Source of the DNA: Mangifera indica
Lineage: Eukaryota > Streptophyta > Magnoliopsida > Sapindales > Anacardiaceae
Length of the DNA stretch: 64,000 nucleotides
Direction: 5' to 3'
Assembly (NCBI RefSeq): GCF_011075055.1
Contig: NC_058150.1
Coordinates: forward strand, 13,359,408-13,423,407
The first letter of the stretch is position 1. The number at the start of each line of letters is the position of its first letter. Under the pieces are notes generated by a model. It was not told the origin of the DNA. It saw only the letters and a program-made list of their open reading frames with translations, and made no database searches. Made by a program: the position numbers and the translations under genes. Of the stretch, positions 1-10,971 are shown piece by piece.

Positions 1-477
1 TAAATGGGAGAGAAAGTGGGGTGTGACAGTGTTGGCAAATATGATTTCATATAACCAAACATTATACTTGCACTTAAGCATATGAGCCCCTGATGTTTAA
101 CAGAATAATAAAGCAAGAGCTAGACTTTGACATAAATACATGCCCCAATTCCAAAACACTAAAATGCAGATTGCTCCCCCATGAACATTTACAAAAGGCT
201 AACTGTAACTTGACAGAAGGAAAAAGATAATTGAATAGTAAAACAAAATTAATTAATTAAAATGAACTTAAAAAAATCATAAAAATAATTACTAATTAAA
301 CATTAAAGATCCTAAAACAAAATTTTAAAATCAAAACTAAATCACATAAATTGAAATTAAAAGCAAATGTCTAGAAAATTTAAAATTGAAGTATGAATTA
401 AAATAAGATTGAAAACTTGGGTTGCCTCATAAGTAGCACCTTCGTTTAATATCGTTGGCTCAACATAATGCCTCCAT

Positions 478-747
478 CTATTTATCAATGTAGACGGGAT
501 CTCTCAACTCCACTTCTTCGACATTTTCAATTTGCAATCCTTTATAAAAAGGTTTGAGTTTGTGGCCATTCACTTGAAACACTTTCGAGGTTGCTAAGCT
601 TTGAATCTCTATTGTACTATGTGGAAAAACATTAGTAACAACAAAAAGTCCAATCCAACGAGATTGCAATTTTCCTGGAAACAACCAAAGTCTTGAATGA
701 TAAAGGAGAACTTTTTGACCAAATGAAAATTCTTTTGTAGAAATCAT
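478..747 (-). pseudogene. pol: Athila integrase C-terminal domain
   Basis: Eighty-nine residues with the [20 protein letters not shown] block and a downstream SRWIGLFVV strand, the GPY/F-type C-terminal module of gypsy integrases. It ends with an acidic tail ([16 protein letters not shown]). There is no chromodomain, as expected for Athila. Copy 2 has the same domain at 42006-42275. Confidence 0.85.
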
Positions 748-1101
748 TTTATCATGAAATGTCTTTGTTTTCTCTTTATAAATTCTAAAACTCTAGTAAA
801 TGTCATTGCGAATTTCTTCTAATTCTTGCAACTATAATTTCCTATGTTCACCGCTCTCATCCAACTTCATGTTACACTACTTAACAACCCAATATGTTTT
901 ATGCTCTAATTCAACTAGAAGATGGTAGACCTTACCGAATACCAACTTATACAATGACATACCAATTGGCATTTTGTACGCTATTATATATGCTTATAGC
1001 GTATCCTCCAAGTGCAAACTCCAATCTTTTCTAGTTGGACCAACGGTTTTCTCAATGATATATTTAATTTCTCGGTTCGAAACCCTAGCTTGTCTGTTGG
1101 T

Positions 1102-1377
1102 TTACGGATGGTACGACATAACAATCTTGTGTGTTACACCATACTTTTTCAGCTCCATTGTTCGATTACAAAAATGTTTCCCTTGATCACTAATTAGAGC
1201 CTTCGAAATGCTGAAGCAACTAAATATGTTAGATTTAAGGAAACTTGAAACAACTTTAGAGTCATTAGTTTGAGTAGCTTTTGCTTCTACCCATTTTGAG
1301 ACATAATCAACAACTAATAAAATATAAACGTAACCAAATGAAGATGGAAAAGGCCCCATGAAATCAATACCCCACAC
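1102..1377 (-). pseudogene. pol: Athila integrase catalytic core fragment
   Basis: Ninety-one residues with the integrase core blocks WGIDFMGPF (first catalytic Asp), [10 protein letters not shown] and [11 protein letters not shown] (second Asp). The block that would carry the catalytic Glu falls in the broken stretch to the left (750-1100). It would insert the cDNA if intact. Confidence 0.9.
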
Positions 1378-1883
1378 ATTAAAAATTTAACAAATTAAAA
1401 TTGGAGTTTGAGGCATCTCATTTTTCTAGGAAATATTATCTGTTTTCTAACAACGTTCACAAGATTTGCAAAAAGAGTAAGAGTCTCAAAATAAAGTTGG
1501 CAAAAAAAAAAATCCATAATCTAGAATTTTTCTTGTTGTCCTTTTGGGTCCAAAATGGCCTCCACAAGCATATGAATGGCAGAAGGTAATAATCGAACAA
1601 ATTTTAGTTTCAGGTACGTAGCTTCGTATAACTTGATTAGTGTAATATTTCCACAAATATGGATCATCTATACGTAATACTCTGTATCATTTTTTAGTTT
1701 GTCTCTTTGAGCCTTAGAAAATCTAGTTGGTAACATGTTAGTAACTAAATAATTCACAATGTTTGCATACCACGACAGCCTGCAGCTTGCTGAAAATAAC
1801 TACTCATCAGGAAATTGCTCTTGTAGGGTTTGTTCTGTTTTCACATGAACTAGGGGGCTTAAATGGTTAGCAACACAATTCTC

Positions 1884-2144
1884 TTATCCACTTTTATCTT
1901 TGATTTCTAGGTCAAACTCACTCAACAGAAGAATCCACCTTATAAGCCTTGGTTTTGCCTTCTTCTTTGTTATTAAATACCTAAAGGTTGCATGATCAAA
2001 ATAAATAACAACTTTAGTACCCAATAAATAAGAATGAAAATTTTCTAATGCAAAAACAACAGCCAAGAGTTCTTTTTCAGTGGTTGAATAATTTTTTTGT
2101 GTATCATTCAAGGTCATTAAGGCATAATATATAGCATGTGGCAC
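1884..2144 (-). pseudogene. pol: Athila RNase H domain fragment
   Basis: Eighty-six residues with the gypsy RNase H signature [20 protein letters not shown] and the following [19 protein letters not shown]. The glutamate of TEKE is present, as is the aspartate of YFDH. It ends at IKDKSG, just before the integrase zinc-binding region, whose remnants lie at about 1400-1880 and are broken. Confidence 0.9.
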
Positions 2145-2513
2145 CCTTCCAACTCATTGGCCCAAAATAACTTCTACAACATAATCACTCGTATCGCACA
2201 TTATTTCAAATGGAAGACTCTAGTCAGGTGGCTGGATTATTGGTGCAGAAGTTAGCAGCTGCGTCAATTTGTCAAATGCATTTTTACACCTTTCATCGAA
2301 CTCCAAAGCTATAGTCTTTTGTAGCAACTTGCATAATGGCAATGCAATACGAGAGAAGTCCTTAATAAAGCGTTGATAAAAACCTGCATGGCTAAGGAAA
2401 GAACGAACTTGCTACACATTAGCGGGGTAAGGTAGAAATTGAATAATATCAATTTTAGTCTTATCTACCTTTATACCTCTAGTTGAAACTACATACCCCA
2501 AAACTATACCTTA

Positions 2514-2729
2514 CTAAACCATAAAATGACATTTTTCAAAATTTAAAACAAGGTTAGTTTCAATGTATCTTTGTAAAATAAGTACGAGATTATGCAAACA
2601 ATTATCAAATGAATCCCCAAGAGCAATAAAATCATCCATAAAAATTTCTATAATATGCTTAAATAATCTGAAAAATGGTTGACGTATAACAAGCTTCGAA
2701 TGACATTCGTTGATATGCAAAGGTTCCAA
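2514..2729 (-). pseudogene. pol: Athila reverse transcriptase palm with FMDD
   Basis: Contains the catalytic block IFMDDFIALGDSFDNCL, so both metal-binding aspartates (the DD of the YxDD-type box) are kept, followed by the helix NLVLILQRYIETNLVLNFEK. The enzyme is still dead because the frame is shifted on both sides. Compare copy 2 at 43982-44251, where the same box reads FMNN. Confidence 0.9.
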
Positions 2730-2820
2730 ATTGGCATGTGAAAGTCGTCTTCTTCTGATCTTCTAACTCTATTGTAATATGAAAATAACTTGAAAAACCA
2801 TCTAGAAAACATTAGTAAGC

Positions 2821-3093
2821 TCAGCCAGCTAGCCTTTCCAATATTTGATCAATAAATGGCAATAGAAAATGATCTTTATGGGTTACAACATTTAATTTCC
2901 TATAATCGATACAAACCTGCCACCCATTTTGAACTCGGGTGGGTACCAACTCATCATTTTGATTTTTTACCATTGTAATGTCAGTCTTCTTTGGTACAAC
3001 TTGAATAGGGCTAACCCATTCGCTGTCTGAAATTGGATAAATCACTTTGGCTTGAAGTAACTTCAAAATTTCCTTTTTTACTACTTCTATCAT
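2821..3093 (-). pseudogene. pol: Athila reverse transcriptase, N-terminal fingers
   Basis: Ninety residues covering RT blocks 1-3: KEILKLLQAKVIYPISDSEW, then VCIDYRKLNVVTHKDHFLLP and ending FIDQILERLAG. These are the template and primer-grip entry blocks of gypsy RT. The frame is lost just after; the palm continues in 2514-2729. Confidence 0.92.
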
Positions 3094-3234
3094 TGATGGG
3101 TTCAGCCTCTTTTATGGTTGTCAAATTGGTTTAGCTCCTTCTTCAAGCAGAATTCGATGCATACAGGTATAAGGGTTGATTCTTTTAATGTTAGTAATAG
3201 TCCATCCTATGGCTGTTTTACACCTCTTCAAAAT

Positions 3235-3633
3235 CTACACCAGTTTTTCTTCTTGCTGTTTATTTAATTTACTAGAAATGATCACTGGTAAGGTCTCCCT
3301 ATCTCTAAGATATACATATTTAAGGTGATCTGGAAGAGGTTTCAGCTCTAGCTTTGGTGCCTGCAAAATAGAAGGTACCAGTTTTTCATTAGGTGCTAAC
3401 AACTCAATATAAGATACATTACTTGTATTTTTCAACTCCCTGAACTTATTCATTTCTACCACTGCATCTTGTACATCAGAATTTAATTTAAATTCATCAT
3501 TTTTTTTCAAAAGATGCTTATGGTTAGCTACTTCTAACTCATCCTCACCATCAAGTTCAAAAACATCATACACTAAAGAATCAATTAAATCAACTAAATA
3601 AATAGGAAAGTCAACATCAGGATATTTCATCAC
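3235..3633 (-). pseudogene. Athila protease-RT linker fragment
   Basis: 132 residues with the block LELKPLPDHLKYVYLRDRET, which precedes RT in Athila pol. The upstream half is acidic (DGEDELEVANHKHLLKKNDE). The counterpart in copy 2 is 44720-44908. No catalytic role of its own is known; it connects protease and RT. Confidence 0.8.
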
Positions 3634-3816
3634 ATCATAAATATTGAATTAGACAGCATCACCATCAAACTCTATGGTCATTGTGCCTTTATGAACATCA
3701 ATTTTAGTTTTGTCTGTTTTCAGAAAAGGTCTACCTAATAAAATGGGTGCTGATTGGTCATTATTTTTTATGTCAAGAACATAAAAATCAGCTACAACAA
3801 TTAACTTGTCATTAAC

Positions 3817-4344
3817 CTAAACAAGAACATCTTCAATCAACCCTTTAAGATATGCATTCGATCTATCGGCCAATTGAACAACTATACCCGTTTTTTCTAA
3901 AGGTCCAAGATTAAGAGCAGAATAAATGAAATATGACATTACATTAATAGATGCTCCTAAATCTACCATGACTTTTTCAATTCTAGTGCCACTTATTGTG
4001 CAAGGGATGCAAAACATACCTAAGTCCTTATATTTTTCAGGAAGACTTTTTCGAATTATAGCTGAAACATTCTCTCTTACCCTTGTTTTTTCATACCTTT
4101 TGAGTCTTTGCTTTCTTTTCACTGTATACAATTCTTTCATAAATTTAACATAGTGAGACACTTGTTTGATTGTATCAAAAAGTGGGATATTGACTTCACA
4201 CTTTCGGAAGGTCTCATATAAATTCGTATTGTGTTCATACTTCATATTTAAAGCTTTAAGAAAAGGAGGAACAAGTTTATATTCACTAAAAGAAGGATAT
4301 TTACCTGTCACTGTATTTTTGGAAGAATTATTTTCTATTGCCAC
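3817..4344 (-). pseudogene. pro: Athila aspartic protease fragment
   Basis: 175 residues. The N-terminal two thirds are the basic linker of Athila polyproteins (KYPSFSEYKLVPPFLKALNM onwards). The C-terminal part is a retropepsin-like domain with the catalytic motif DLGAS in MVDLGASINVMSYFIY and a downstream ADRSNAYLKGLIEDVLV strand. DLGAS is the normal plant gypsy form of D-T/S-G. The frame ends inside the protease; the rest of the domain continues in another frame around 3640-3815. It would process the polyprotein if intact. Confidence 0.85.
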
Positions 4345-4517
4345 ATCTTCTCTATTTTCTGCTTTCTTTGTTGGTGCATGTGGTGCTTTATCGACATCTC
4401 CAACTCTTTTCCACTTCTCAACACTATTGCACTAGCATTTTTCTTTGGGTTCACCACAGTTTGAGATGGTAGTTTGCTTGAATTATGTGCTTCCAACATA
4501 TTGATTGTAGTAGCCAT
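4335..4517 (-). pseudogene. Athila gag-pol linker fragment
   Basis: Sixty residues with NPKKNASAIVLRSGKEL, a short block typical of the Athila/plant gypsy gag-pol junction between the zinc knuckle and the protease. It overlaps the start of the protease frame by 10 bases. The gag C-terminal part between here and 5248 is broken by stops and shows no clean zinc knuckle. Confidence 0.7.
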
Positions 4518-5247
4518 CTAACTCATTTGATTTTTCAGATTTTGAATACTGGTTCTGGTTTCCTACTGAAATTTCACAATGTTAGTAGCTAAAGTTTTAA
4601 CAATGTTTCAAGAGACGTACATGAATAATAATTTTGAGTTGGTTGTTGCTGTCGAGGAATGTAAGGCTGTTGGTATGGCTAAAAGTTATTTGAAGGCTGA
4701 TTAGCATATGCATTTTCATAACGAAGATTAAGATGGTCCATTTAACCTGGGTTATAAGTATTCGAAAAAGAATTATAATTTCACTATAGTTGTCCTGGAA
4801 ATCCACCTATTGCATTAGCTTATTCAAAGTAGTCCTCTTGAAGCGTTAGACACATATCAATTGGATGCCCCCTATTGAACAGATTCTACAAACTTTTGCT
4901 ACCTTTATTTTTCCTACAACTATTTGACGTACAAGAGTAGTTAGATCATCAAGTCGTTTTTCAATAAAAGAGACATTTACCTCATTGACACGCCGAGACG
5001 AATGGTCCAATCTATTCCTGAATTGTTATGAATTTGATGCCATGTTTACAATTAAATTTTGGGCAACTTCAAGTGTTTTATTAGCCAACGCTACTTCACT
5101 TGCTGCATCAATCATATTCCTATCATTTGATAGAAGTCCTTTATAGAAATATTGAATAAGGAGCTGGTCACTAATTTGGTGGTACGGACATCTTGCACAT
5201 AGTTTTTTAAAGTGCTCCCAGTATTTGTATAGAGATTCTCCACTATG

Positions 5248-5715
5248 CTACCTAATGCCATAGATTTCCTTTTTAATGTTGGCTGCTCTTGATGCTGGAA
5301 AAAATTTCTCCAGAAACAGTCTCTTCATCTCATGCCAAGTGGTGATACTTCTAGCAAATAGATAATAAAGCCAATCTTGCGCATCATCTTTCAAGGAAAA
5401 CGGGAAAGCTCTCATCTTGATTTGTTCCTCTGTTACTCCATTTGGTTTCATACTTGTGCACACCATATGAAATTCCTTTAAATGTTTATGAGGATCTTCA
5501 CCTACGGAGCCACAAAAAATGGATAAAAGATGGATTAGTCTAGATTTTAATTTAAAGGTAGTATTAGCATCTAAATTAGGAAAAGTAATGCGATGTGGTT
5601 GTTCATTCAAATCTGGAGCAACAAGCTCTCTTAAAGTTTGATTCTCAGCCATGTGTTCTTCTGTTTTGTGAGCAAATTCGTGTGCTTGTAGTCTCCTTGT
5701 TGCTTCTTTTCTCAA
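5248..5715 (-). pseudogene. gag: Athila gag polyprotein fragment (155 residues open)
   Basis: Retrotransposon gag domain that would form the virus-like particle. Recognisable by ITFPNLDANTTFKLKSRLIH, then a GEDPHKHLKEFHMVCTSMKP block, an AFPFSLKDDAQDWLYYL block and FLEKFFPASRAANIKKEI near the end. This is close to the usual Athila gag order. The frame stops after about 155 residues, where a full gag continues to a zinc knuckle. Coding-like remnants continue leftwards in other frames to about 4520. It lies about 85 bp from the primer site, as expected for the first ORF. Confidence 0.88.
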
Positions 5716-5800
5716 CCCTTTTGCAGTCTTTTCAATCTCTGGATCAAATTATAAATCAACTTGTTTTAAAGATTGCATAATGAACATACAAATTAAAAAC

Positions 5801-5818
5801 TCCACGGCAACGACATCA
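5801..5818 (-). promoter_or_regulatory. Primer-binding site, tRNA-Asp type, decayed
   Basis: On the minus strand this reads TGATGTCGTTGCCGTGGA, five bases inside the LTR end. It matches 14 of 18 positions of the TGGCGCCGTTGCCGGGGA site (tRNA-Asp primer) usual for plant Athila/Tat elements. Three of the four differences are C-to-T or G-to-A type changes, which fits decay of a methylated element. Confidence 0.75.
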
Positions 5819-5823
5819 AAATT

Positions 5824-7184
5824 TGGTAAGTGCTGTCGTCATCACCCAAATTAAAATTCTAAATTCCTGTAACAAAAATGTACTAAAGAAAAATAGGGAT
5901 CATTCCCTCGAAGAGTTTTAATTAGTACGTCATCACAAATAAGTCAAAACAAGGAAATAAGAGGAGGTTTTAAATTGAATGCAAATTATAATTAAAAATA
6001 GTAAATAAAATTCGACAAAATAATCTAAAACAAATAATCAATTAAACAAACCTTGGTTTACGGTCACTTGCATCATTGGAACTACGATTGATCATCGATA
6101 ACCAAAAATATCAAATTAATTATTCAAATATTCGTTGTGATATTAATTACTTGTCTTTCTTTATGAGTAGTTAACCAAAAACATATATTATGGTTAACCC
6201 TTATTAATTAATAATTCGGATACGATCTCGAATTTAATTAAACAATAGCATTAAGAATTACAAAAAACCAACGAAGCAAGACAACACAAGCGTAGGACGT
6301 TGCATTTAATCTAGTTGAATATTTTCCTTAAGAATTATAGTTTCTAATGCAGCAAACAATAAATCTCAGTTGTCAATTCTATTAGATGGATTGAACAATT
6401 ATGGATTTAGCATCTAAACTAGCATTAGATCATATTAATCAATAAACTAATCGCGTGCCTTAGCAATCAACTAATACAATTATAATAAATAATCTAGAAA
6501 AATAATCGATACTTAAATAATTAAAAAGAGACATTAAAGAAAAAAAATTAATCTCACAATTCTTGTAGTTCCATGGTTTTAGATCCCTTCAACCAAGAGA
6601 AAAGAGTTTAGCTACTGTAAACCATGCTAGGCTAGCCAAAATTCTAGAAAAATGTTTCTGTTAATTACAATGATGAATTCCCAACAAAATAAAAATAAAA
6701 ATATATATATTTTCTCCCTACTCAAATCTAAAACTAAAAGGTCAATCATAATTTCTTAATCCAGCCAAATAAATGTGATATATATCTTCCCAAAAGGAAA
6801 GGAAAAGATATATATTTTGATATATATTATTCCCCTAAAAATATCCTTCTTTATCTATTTAAAATAATCCCCTTTTTCAGCAAATAATCACCTCTTTTCT
6901 AGGAAGCAAATCTTGACTTTTGTAGAATATCTCAGCTGATCTAGATGTCCAGATTTAAATTTTGAACTACTCTCATCATTTCACATGCCCATGCCTAGTC
7001 AGCATCATGGATTTTGTAGATTAATAAGTCTGCTCCAATTTTTAATCTTCTTCTCCCAACTTACTCTAAAAATGTTCAAAACTTCCTAAATGTAAAAAGA
7101 TAAATAATTTCATTAGATTGAATTATGTTTCCACACAATATAAGAGAATTAGAACTCAAAATAATAACAATTAACGATGTTATC
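5824..7184 (-). repeat. 5' LTR of Athila copy 1
   Basis: About 1.36 kb that aligns along its length with 37413-38726. In element orientation it starts TGATAAC (7184 leftwards) and ends ...CTTACCA (5824). The limits come from two facts. In copy 2 the same TGATAA start lies directly after a purine-rich tract. Here the other end is followed by a 5-nt gap and a tRNA-Asp-type primer site. The outer flank (7185 onwards) shows no further similarity to copy 2. Confidence 0.85.
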
Positions 7185-7797
7185 AATACACATTATCAAA
7201 TTTGAGCCGTTGTACACATATGCAAAGTTGTTGGCATCCTAGCTTGTTATGCTAGAAAATAGTTCTATTGAGATGTTTGGTTCAGAAATTCCTAAACTGA
7301 TCATATCAGGGCTTCAAGACTTTTCAATTTCCAAAATCTTGTGTTTTTAAGAGATTCTTTGTTCCATCACCTGATACCAGATATTAAGTAATAAATACAA
7401 AAAGGTGAATAATATGATCATGTGCATGGTAATTAGTATTAAGTATTAGGTAATAAATACAGAAAGGTTACTAGTATGATCATGATCATGATAATTACTA
7501 TTGTTAGATACGTAATACTTATGATATAATACAGATAAAAAAAGATATGAAACTTACGTTGAGTAAAAAATTAGTATAATAGGTGGACGTATTGTAAGAT
7601 ACGTAATGTTTATTTTACAGATATACTATTTTGGAAAAATAATAATGTGGTTGAGGTGTATTTTAGAAGTTTTAAAATTTTGGAGTTGTTTGTGATTTTT
7701 TTAGAAAATGAAATGATGATTGGAAATTATTATTATTGTTATTATTATTATTGTTGTTATTATTATTATTTAAAAGGTTTATCCTATAATATTATAA
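7185..7797. other. AT-rich spacer with a TTA/TTG simple repeat
   Basis: No gene seen. Two imperfect copies of a block AAGTATTAGGTAATAAATAC lie at about 7383-7460, and a TAT/TTG-rich microsatellite at about 7725-7770. The 7500-7700 part resembles the ATACGATAC-type dispersed repeat also seen near 24400 and 52800, but only weakly. Confidence 0.4.
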
Positions 7798-8255
7798 GGG
7801 GTCGTTTGGTTCTCAGTTAATAAAATATTACTTTATTAATCTATCTTTTATAAATATTACGGTAATCTTCTATTACCAATGATGATATGACAAGTAATAT
7901 AAGTGGTAATTTGATTACACCTTTATCTTAGGTATTAAAAAATTACCAAAATAATCTTGATTTTTTTATAATTTTATTCTTATTTATGAATTTTTTAAAA
8001 CAAAAATAATCTCATCTTCAATTAATATAACAAGTAATACCAAAAATATTTTATAATAATTATACTCGAAGGTATTTAAGTAAAGTAATTTACTAGTATT
8101 ATTTTATTATCTCTAATCAAACACAATAATTATTTATACCTACTAAATTTTGTCAAACATAATAATCATTTATACCTAGTAATCTTCTAAGTAATTTATC
8201 TTCAAGATAATATTTCAATTTTGGTAATAAAATACTTCTTAAATCAAAGGCCCCG
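7798..8255. mobile_element. MITE (Tourist-like), complete copy
   Basis: About 458 bp, very AT-rich. Its ends are near-inverted: GGGGTCGTTTGGTT on the left, and GGGGCCTTTGATTT when the right end is reverse-complemented. A TAA lies just outside each end (7795-7797 and 8256-8258), as expected for PIF/Harbinger-derived Tourist MITEs. The reverse complement of its body aligns well with 25460-25793, so the family has two copies here. No coding capacity. Confidence 0.72.
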
Positions 8256-8690
8256 TAACTGATACATGATTTAAAAATTTATATTTTTGATATACAATAC
8301 AATACACAATTTGACTATTCAAGATAATTTGGCCAAATGACTATTTCCCATTTAAGGTTTGATGAAATGATAAATTTTTACCTTTTAAATTTTAAAAAAC
8401 TAATTTTTATTTATTTATTTTTTATGTAAAACAATGGATATTATGAGGTATACATGAAATAACGTGTCATAACAGTGGATCAATAGATGGTTAATAATGC
8501 AAGAAATCAATTTAAATATATAACTTTAGGGTACCAAATTCTAACATATTTAGGAGGGTAATATAAGAAATGTAAATTAATTCTGGTGTTCATTTTAAGT
8601 TTGCATGGGAAAATTTGCACAAACAGCTACATGTACAGACAAGTAAAGTAATGAACGAGTAAATTACCTCCTACCTACAAGATACACAAG
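8256..8690. other. AT-rich spacer
   Basis: No gene or clear repeat structure. It lies between the MITE and the small signal-peptide-like exon at 8691. Confidence 0.3.
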
Positions 8691-8750
8691 ATGGAGAAGG
8701 TATCATTGAAGCTTGTTTCTTTGCTCTTATTCCTTCTTGCTATGGAATAA
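8691..8750 (+). pseudogene. Truncated signal-peptide exon, defensin-like
   Basis: ATG at 8691 opens a 19-residue frame, MEKVSLKLVSLLLFLLAME, ending in TAA at 8748. It has a basic start and a leucine-rich hydrophobic core: a textbook secretory signal peptide, of the form that begins plant defensin/gamma-thionin-like small Cys-rich proteins. In such genes an intron follows the signal exon. Here the next base (8751) is the first base of a TIR element, and no cysteine-rich exon is visible downstream. I read it as the first exon of a secreted peptide gene cut off by, or stranded beside, the transposon. The family assignment is tentative. Confidence 0.45.
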
Positions 8751-9795
8751 GGGGTGGATCAAATGTGACCTAACTCGAATTGAATCTATAGCTTGACTTA
8801 AAATAGGTTGATTTTGAGTTGGAGTTCTAATTTGACTTAAAATTGATTCATTTGTTCATTTAGTAACATTGTTCAACTCATTTGTAATATTATTCATTTT
8901 TCAGACGGTATTATTTACTTTGTCAATGGTTTGCTGATGACATTGTGCACCAACTTAAACAAGTTCAAAATCAGGCTTGAACTGAGCATTTTGACTTCAA
9001 TCCAAGCTTGAGCCGCCCCAAGCTCGAGCCGCCCCAAGCTCGCCTTGGACAGAATCCACCCTGGTATGGAATGCAAGTTTTTGGAGCAAAAACACCACTT
9101 TCAAGTCCAAGGACCGAACCAGAACTAGAAGCATTGGATACTTTATTTTTTATTTTGGTTTTAACTTTCAAAGGAACTAAACTGAAACTAGAATTAGGCT
9201 CGAGCAGGATTCTAGCTCAAATTATTGTGGAACCATAGGTTCTGGTTACTCCTCCTGACGAACCGAACTAGAATTGGGACTGAACAACACCAAATTAAAC
9301 ACTAAATTGAACTCAGAATTTTTCTTTTTTATTTTTGCTTCGTTGCGTGATTATGAATGCTAAGTTTCCGGTGGTGGGTAATGCTCTCTTTATCATTTTC
9401 AACCTGTACAATTTCAGTCTCCCCTTCTCTCTCTCCAGCTCTTTTCTCTTCTTTCTATTACTACGCGACCTGCTGTAGATTTCAACATCTCACCCATGCC
9501 ATGCAGCTTTGACACGGTAAGTTCCACTTTATACACTATCGGTGGATCAGATCTCAGTCATGTCTGGGGCTGGCTCGGGCTTGTATTGAATTTATAATGC
9601 TTTGCTTAAACTTTTTTAAGCTGATGCACATTATCACTGAAAAACTGCCAACGGGATGAATACTGTTGTTGAAGGGGTGAAAAATATTATTAGGTGAACA
9701 AACAAGCTTATCTCAATCCAAGCAAGCTTGAGATTGGCTTGTTCAAGCTTAGCCATGGATTCAAACCAAGATAACTCAGATTGGATCCACCCCAC
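8751..9795. mobile_element. TIR element with GGGGTGGATC ends
   Basis: The left end reads GGGGTGGATCAAATGTGA. The right end reverse-complemented reads GGGGTGGATCCAATCTGA. These are near-perfect terminal inverted repeats about 1045 bp apart. The inside holds CTCGAGC-rich text (CAAGCTCGAGCCGCCCCAAG near 9010-9045, tandemly repeated) and no transposase. A related type, with AGGTTGGATTCGAA ends, lies at 15231-16076. No clear target duplication, so the superfamily is open. Confidence 0.6.
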
Positions 9796-10470
9796 TTTCA
9801 GTTTCAGGATTAGGAAAGATGGAAACTCATGAACTTTGATTTTCCTCTTCGGGTGCATTCCTGAGGGAATTGACATTTACTTAGAAAATGTACGAGAAAA
9901 AATGCTGGATACTGTGGTACTAATTTGAGGAATCATCGTCAAATTACAATATGTGGAATGATCTCACAATACAATCTTAGCCAGCCTGAAGGCGTTCTCA
10001 GTTTGATGAACATTGTTTTTAAACAGATTCAGATGAAAGGATTCTTTGCCACCTATTACTTTCTTGACTATGTAAAATGTCTGGAGGTTGTGTTGCGTTT
10101 GATCCAATAAGGGAAAATGGTTTATCTTGAAGACATTTCTGGAGGTTGTGGTTATCTCCAGGGAGGAATATATATGTTCTTCAAGCCTTCCGGATTCCGT
10201 CTCATATTTGTTGGATTAATGCAGAAGAAGTGAATCAAATCGATCAGTATTTGTTTCAAATGGAGTTATATAATCTCTCATGCCATGCATAAATCGACTC
10301 AATCAACAACATATATACATATATAAAATCCGACTTTCATAGGAAGGTCCCTCAGCGTCAATTCATATATATCTCCATAGGAAGGTGTCCCAGCCTCAAT
10401 ACATATCACATTCAGCGCAAGTACTGAAGTAGTCACAGAAGTGATTGAAGCAATTCCCAGTTTGAAGCAG
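9796..10470. other. Spacer with a short tandem block
   Basis: No coding pattern that I can support. At 10340-10425 a block of about 45 bp containing CATAGGAAGGT...CAGC.TCAAT is repeated twice in tandem. Confidence 0.35.
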
Positions 10471-10484
10471 GCACATCCAATAGT

Positions 10485-10690
10485 CCCCGTAGGAAGATAA
10501 TCATTTATAATTATGATTATCTTATAAACTTAATTAAAATTAGACTGATATACAATAGCAACTTCTGATGCTATGACTATTTTAAAAATCCCTTAGTCAA
10601 TTTCGAGAACCCTAATAACCATAATAATAATTTACACAAAGTCATATCAAATATCGTATTATATATGAAATACAAAATTTTTCATGTTGT
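10485..10690 (-). repeat. Dispersed repeat, copy of the 34.9 kb / 53.0 kb family
   Basis: Read on the minus strand it contains TTATGGTTATTAGGGTTCTC followed by GAAATTGACTAAGGG and AAGATAATCATAATTA. The same order occurs on the plus strand at 34885-35160 and 52900-53190. This is probably part of a degenerate DNA transposon, because all copies adjoin ATACGATAC-like stretches. Confidence 0.5.
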
Positions 10691-10971
10691 GTTGGAAGAT
10701 ACGTTTTCTTAAAAGTAATGGAAATAAAATTATAATGGATCATAATTACCACATTATTTTGAAAAAATCACACATATACTGTGAAATTTTAAAATTTTTT
10801 AAATACACTCCTGTCATATAATCTATTCTCCAAAATTTAAATTGATCTGTATCGATAAAATACAATTATACCAATTTTTTATACACATTAAAATATGTAT
10901 TGCTTTTCATTTATATTCTATCATATTTTCTGATACGTATTGTATCACTATAACAAATATTCAATTGAGTG

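Larger units (their letters stand above)
1..7184 (-). mobile_element. Athila-type Ty3/gypsy retrotransposon, 5' part (copy 1)
   Basis: A minus-strand LTR retrotransposon reading leftwards from its 5' LTR (5824-7184) through the primer site, gag, protease, RT, RNase H and integrase, and leaving the window at position 1. The gag, the gag-pol linker and the RT style (PISDSEWVSPIQVVPKK, LPFIDQILERLAG) are those of the Athila lineage. No frame is intact; stops and frameshifts break every domain, so it is dead. Copy 2 (37413-45060) is the same family: its base 41521 onwards aligns with base 1 onwards here. The 3' LTR of this copy must lie outside the window, so insertion age and target duplication cannot be read. 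Confidence 0.93.

Noticed and set aside
3926..4435. Two plus-strand frames (75 and 89 residues)
   Set aside because: Antisense shadows of the Athila protease region.
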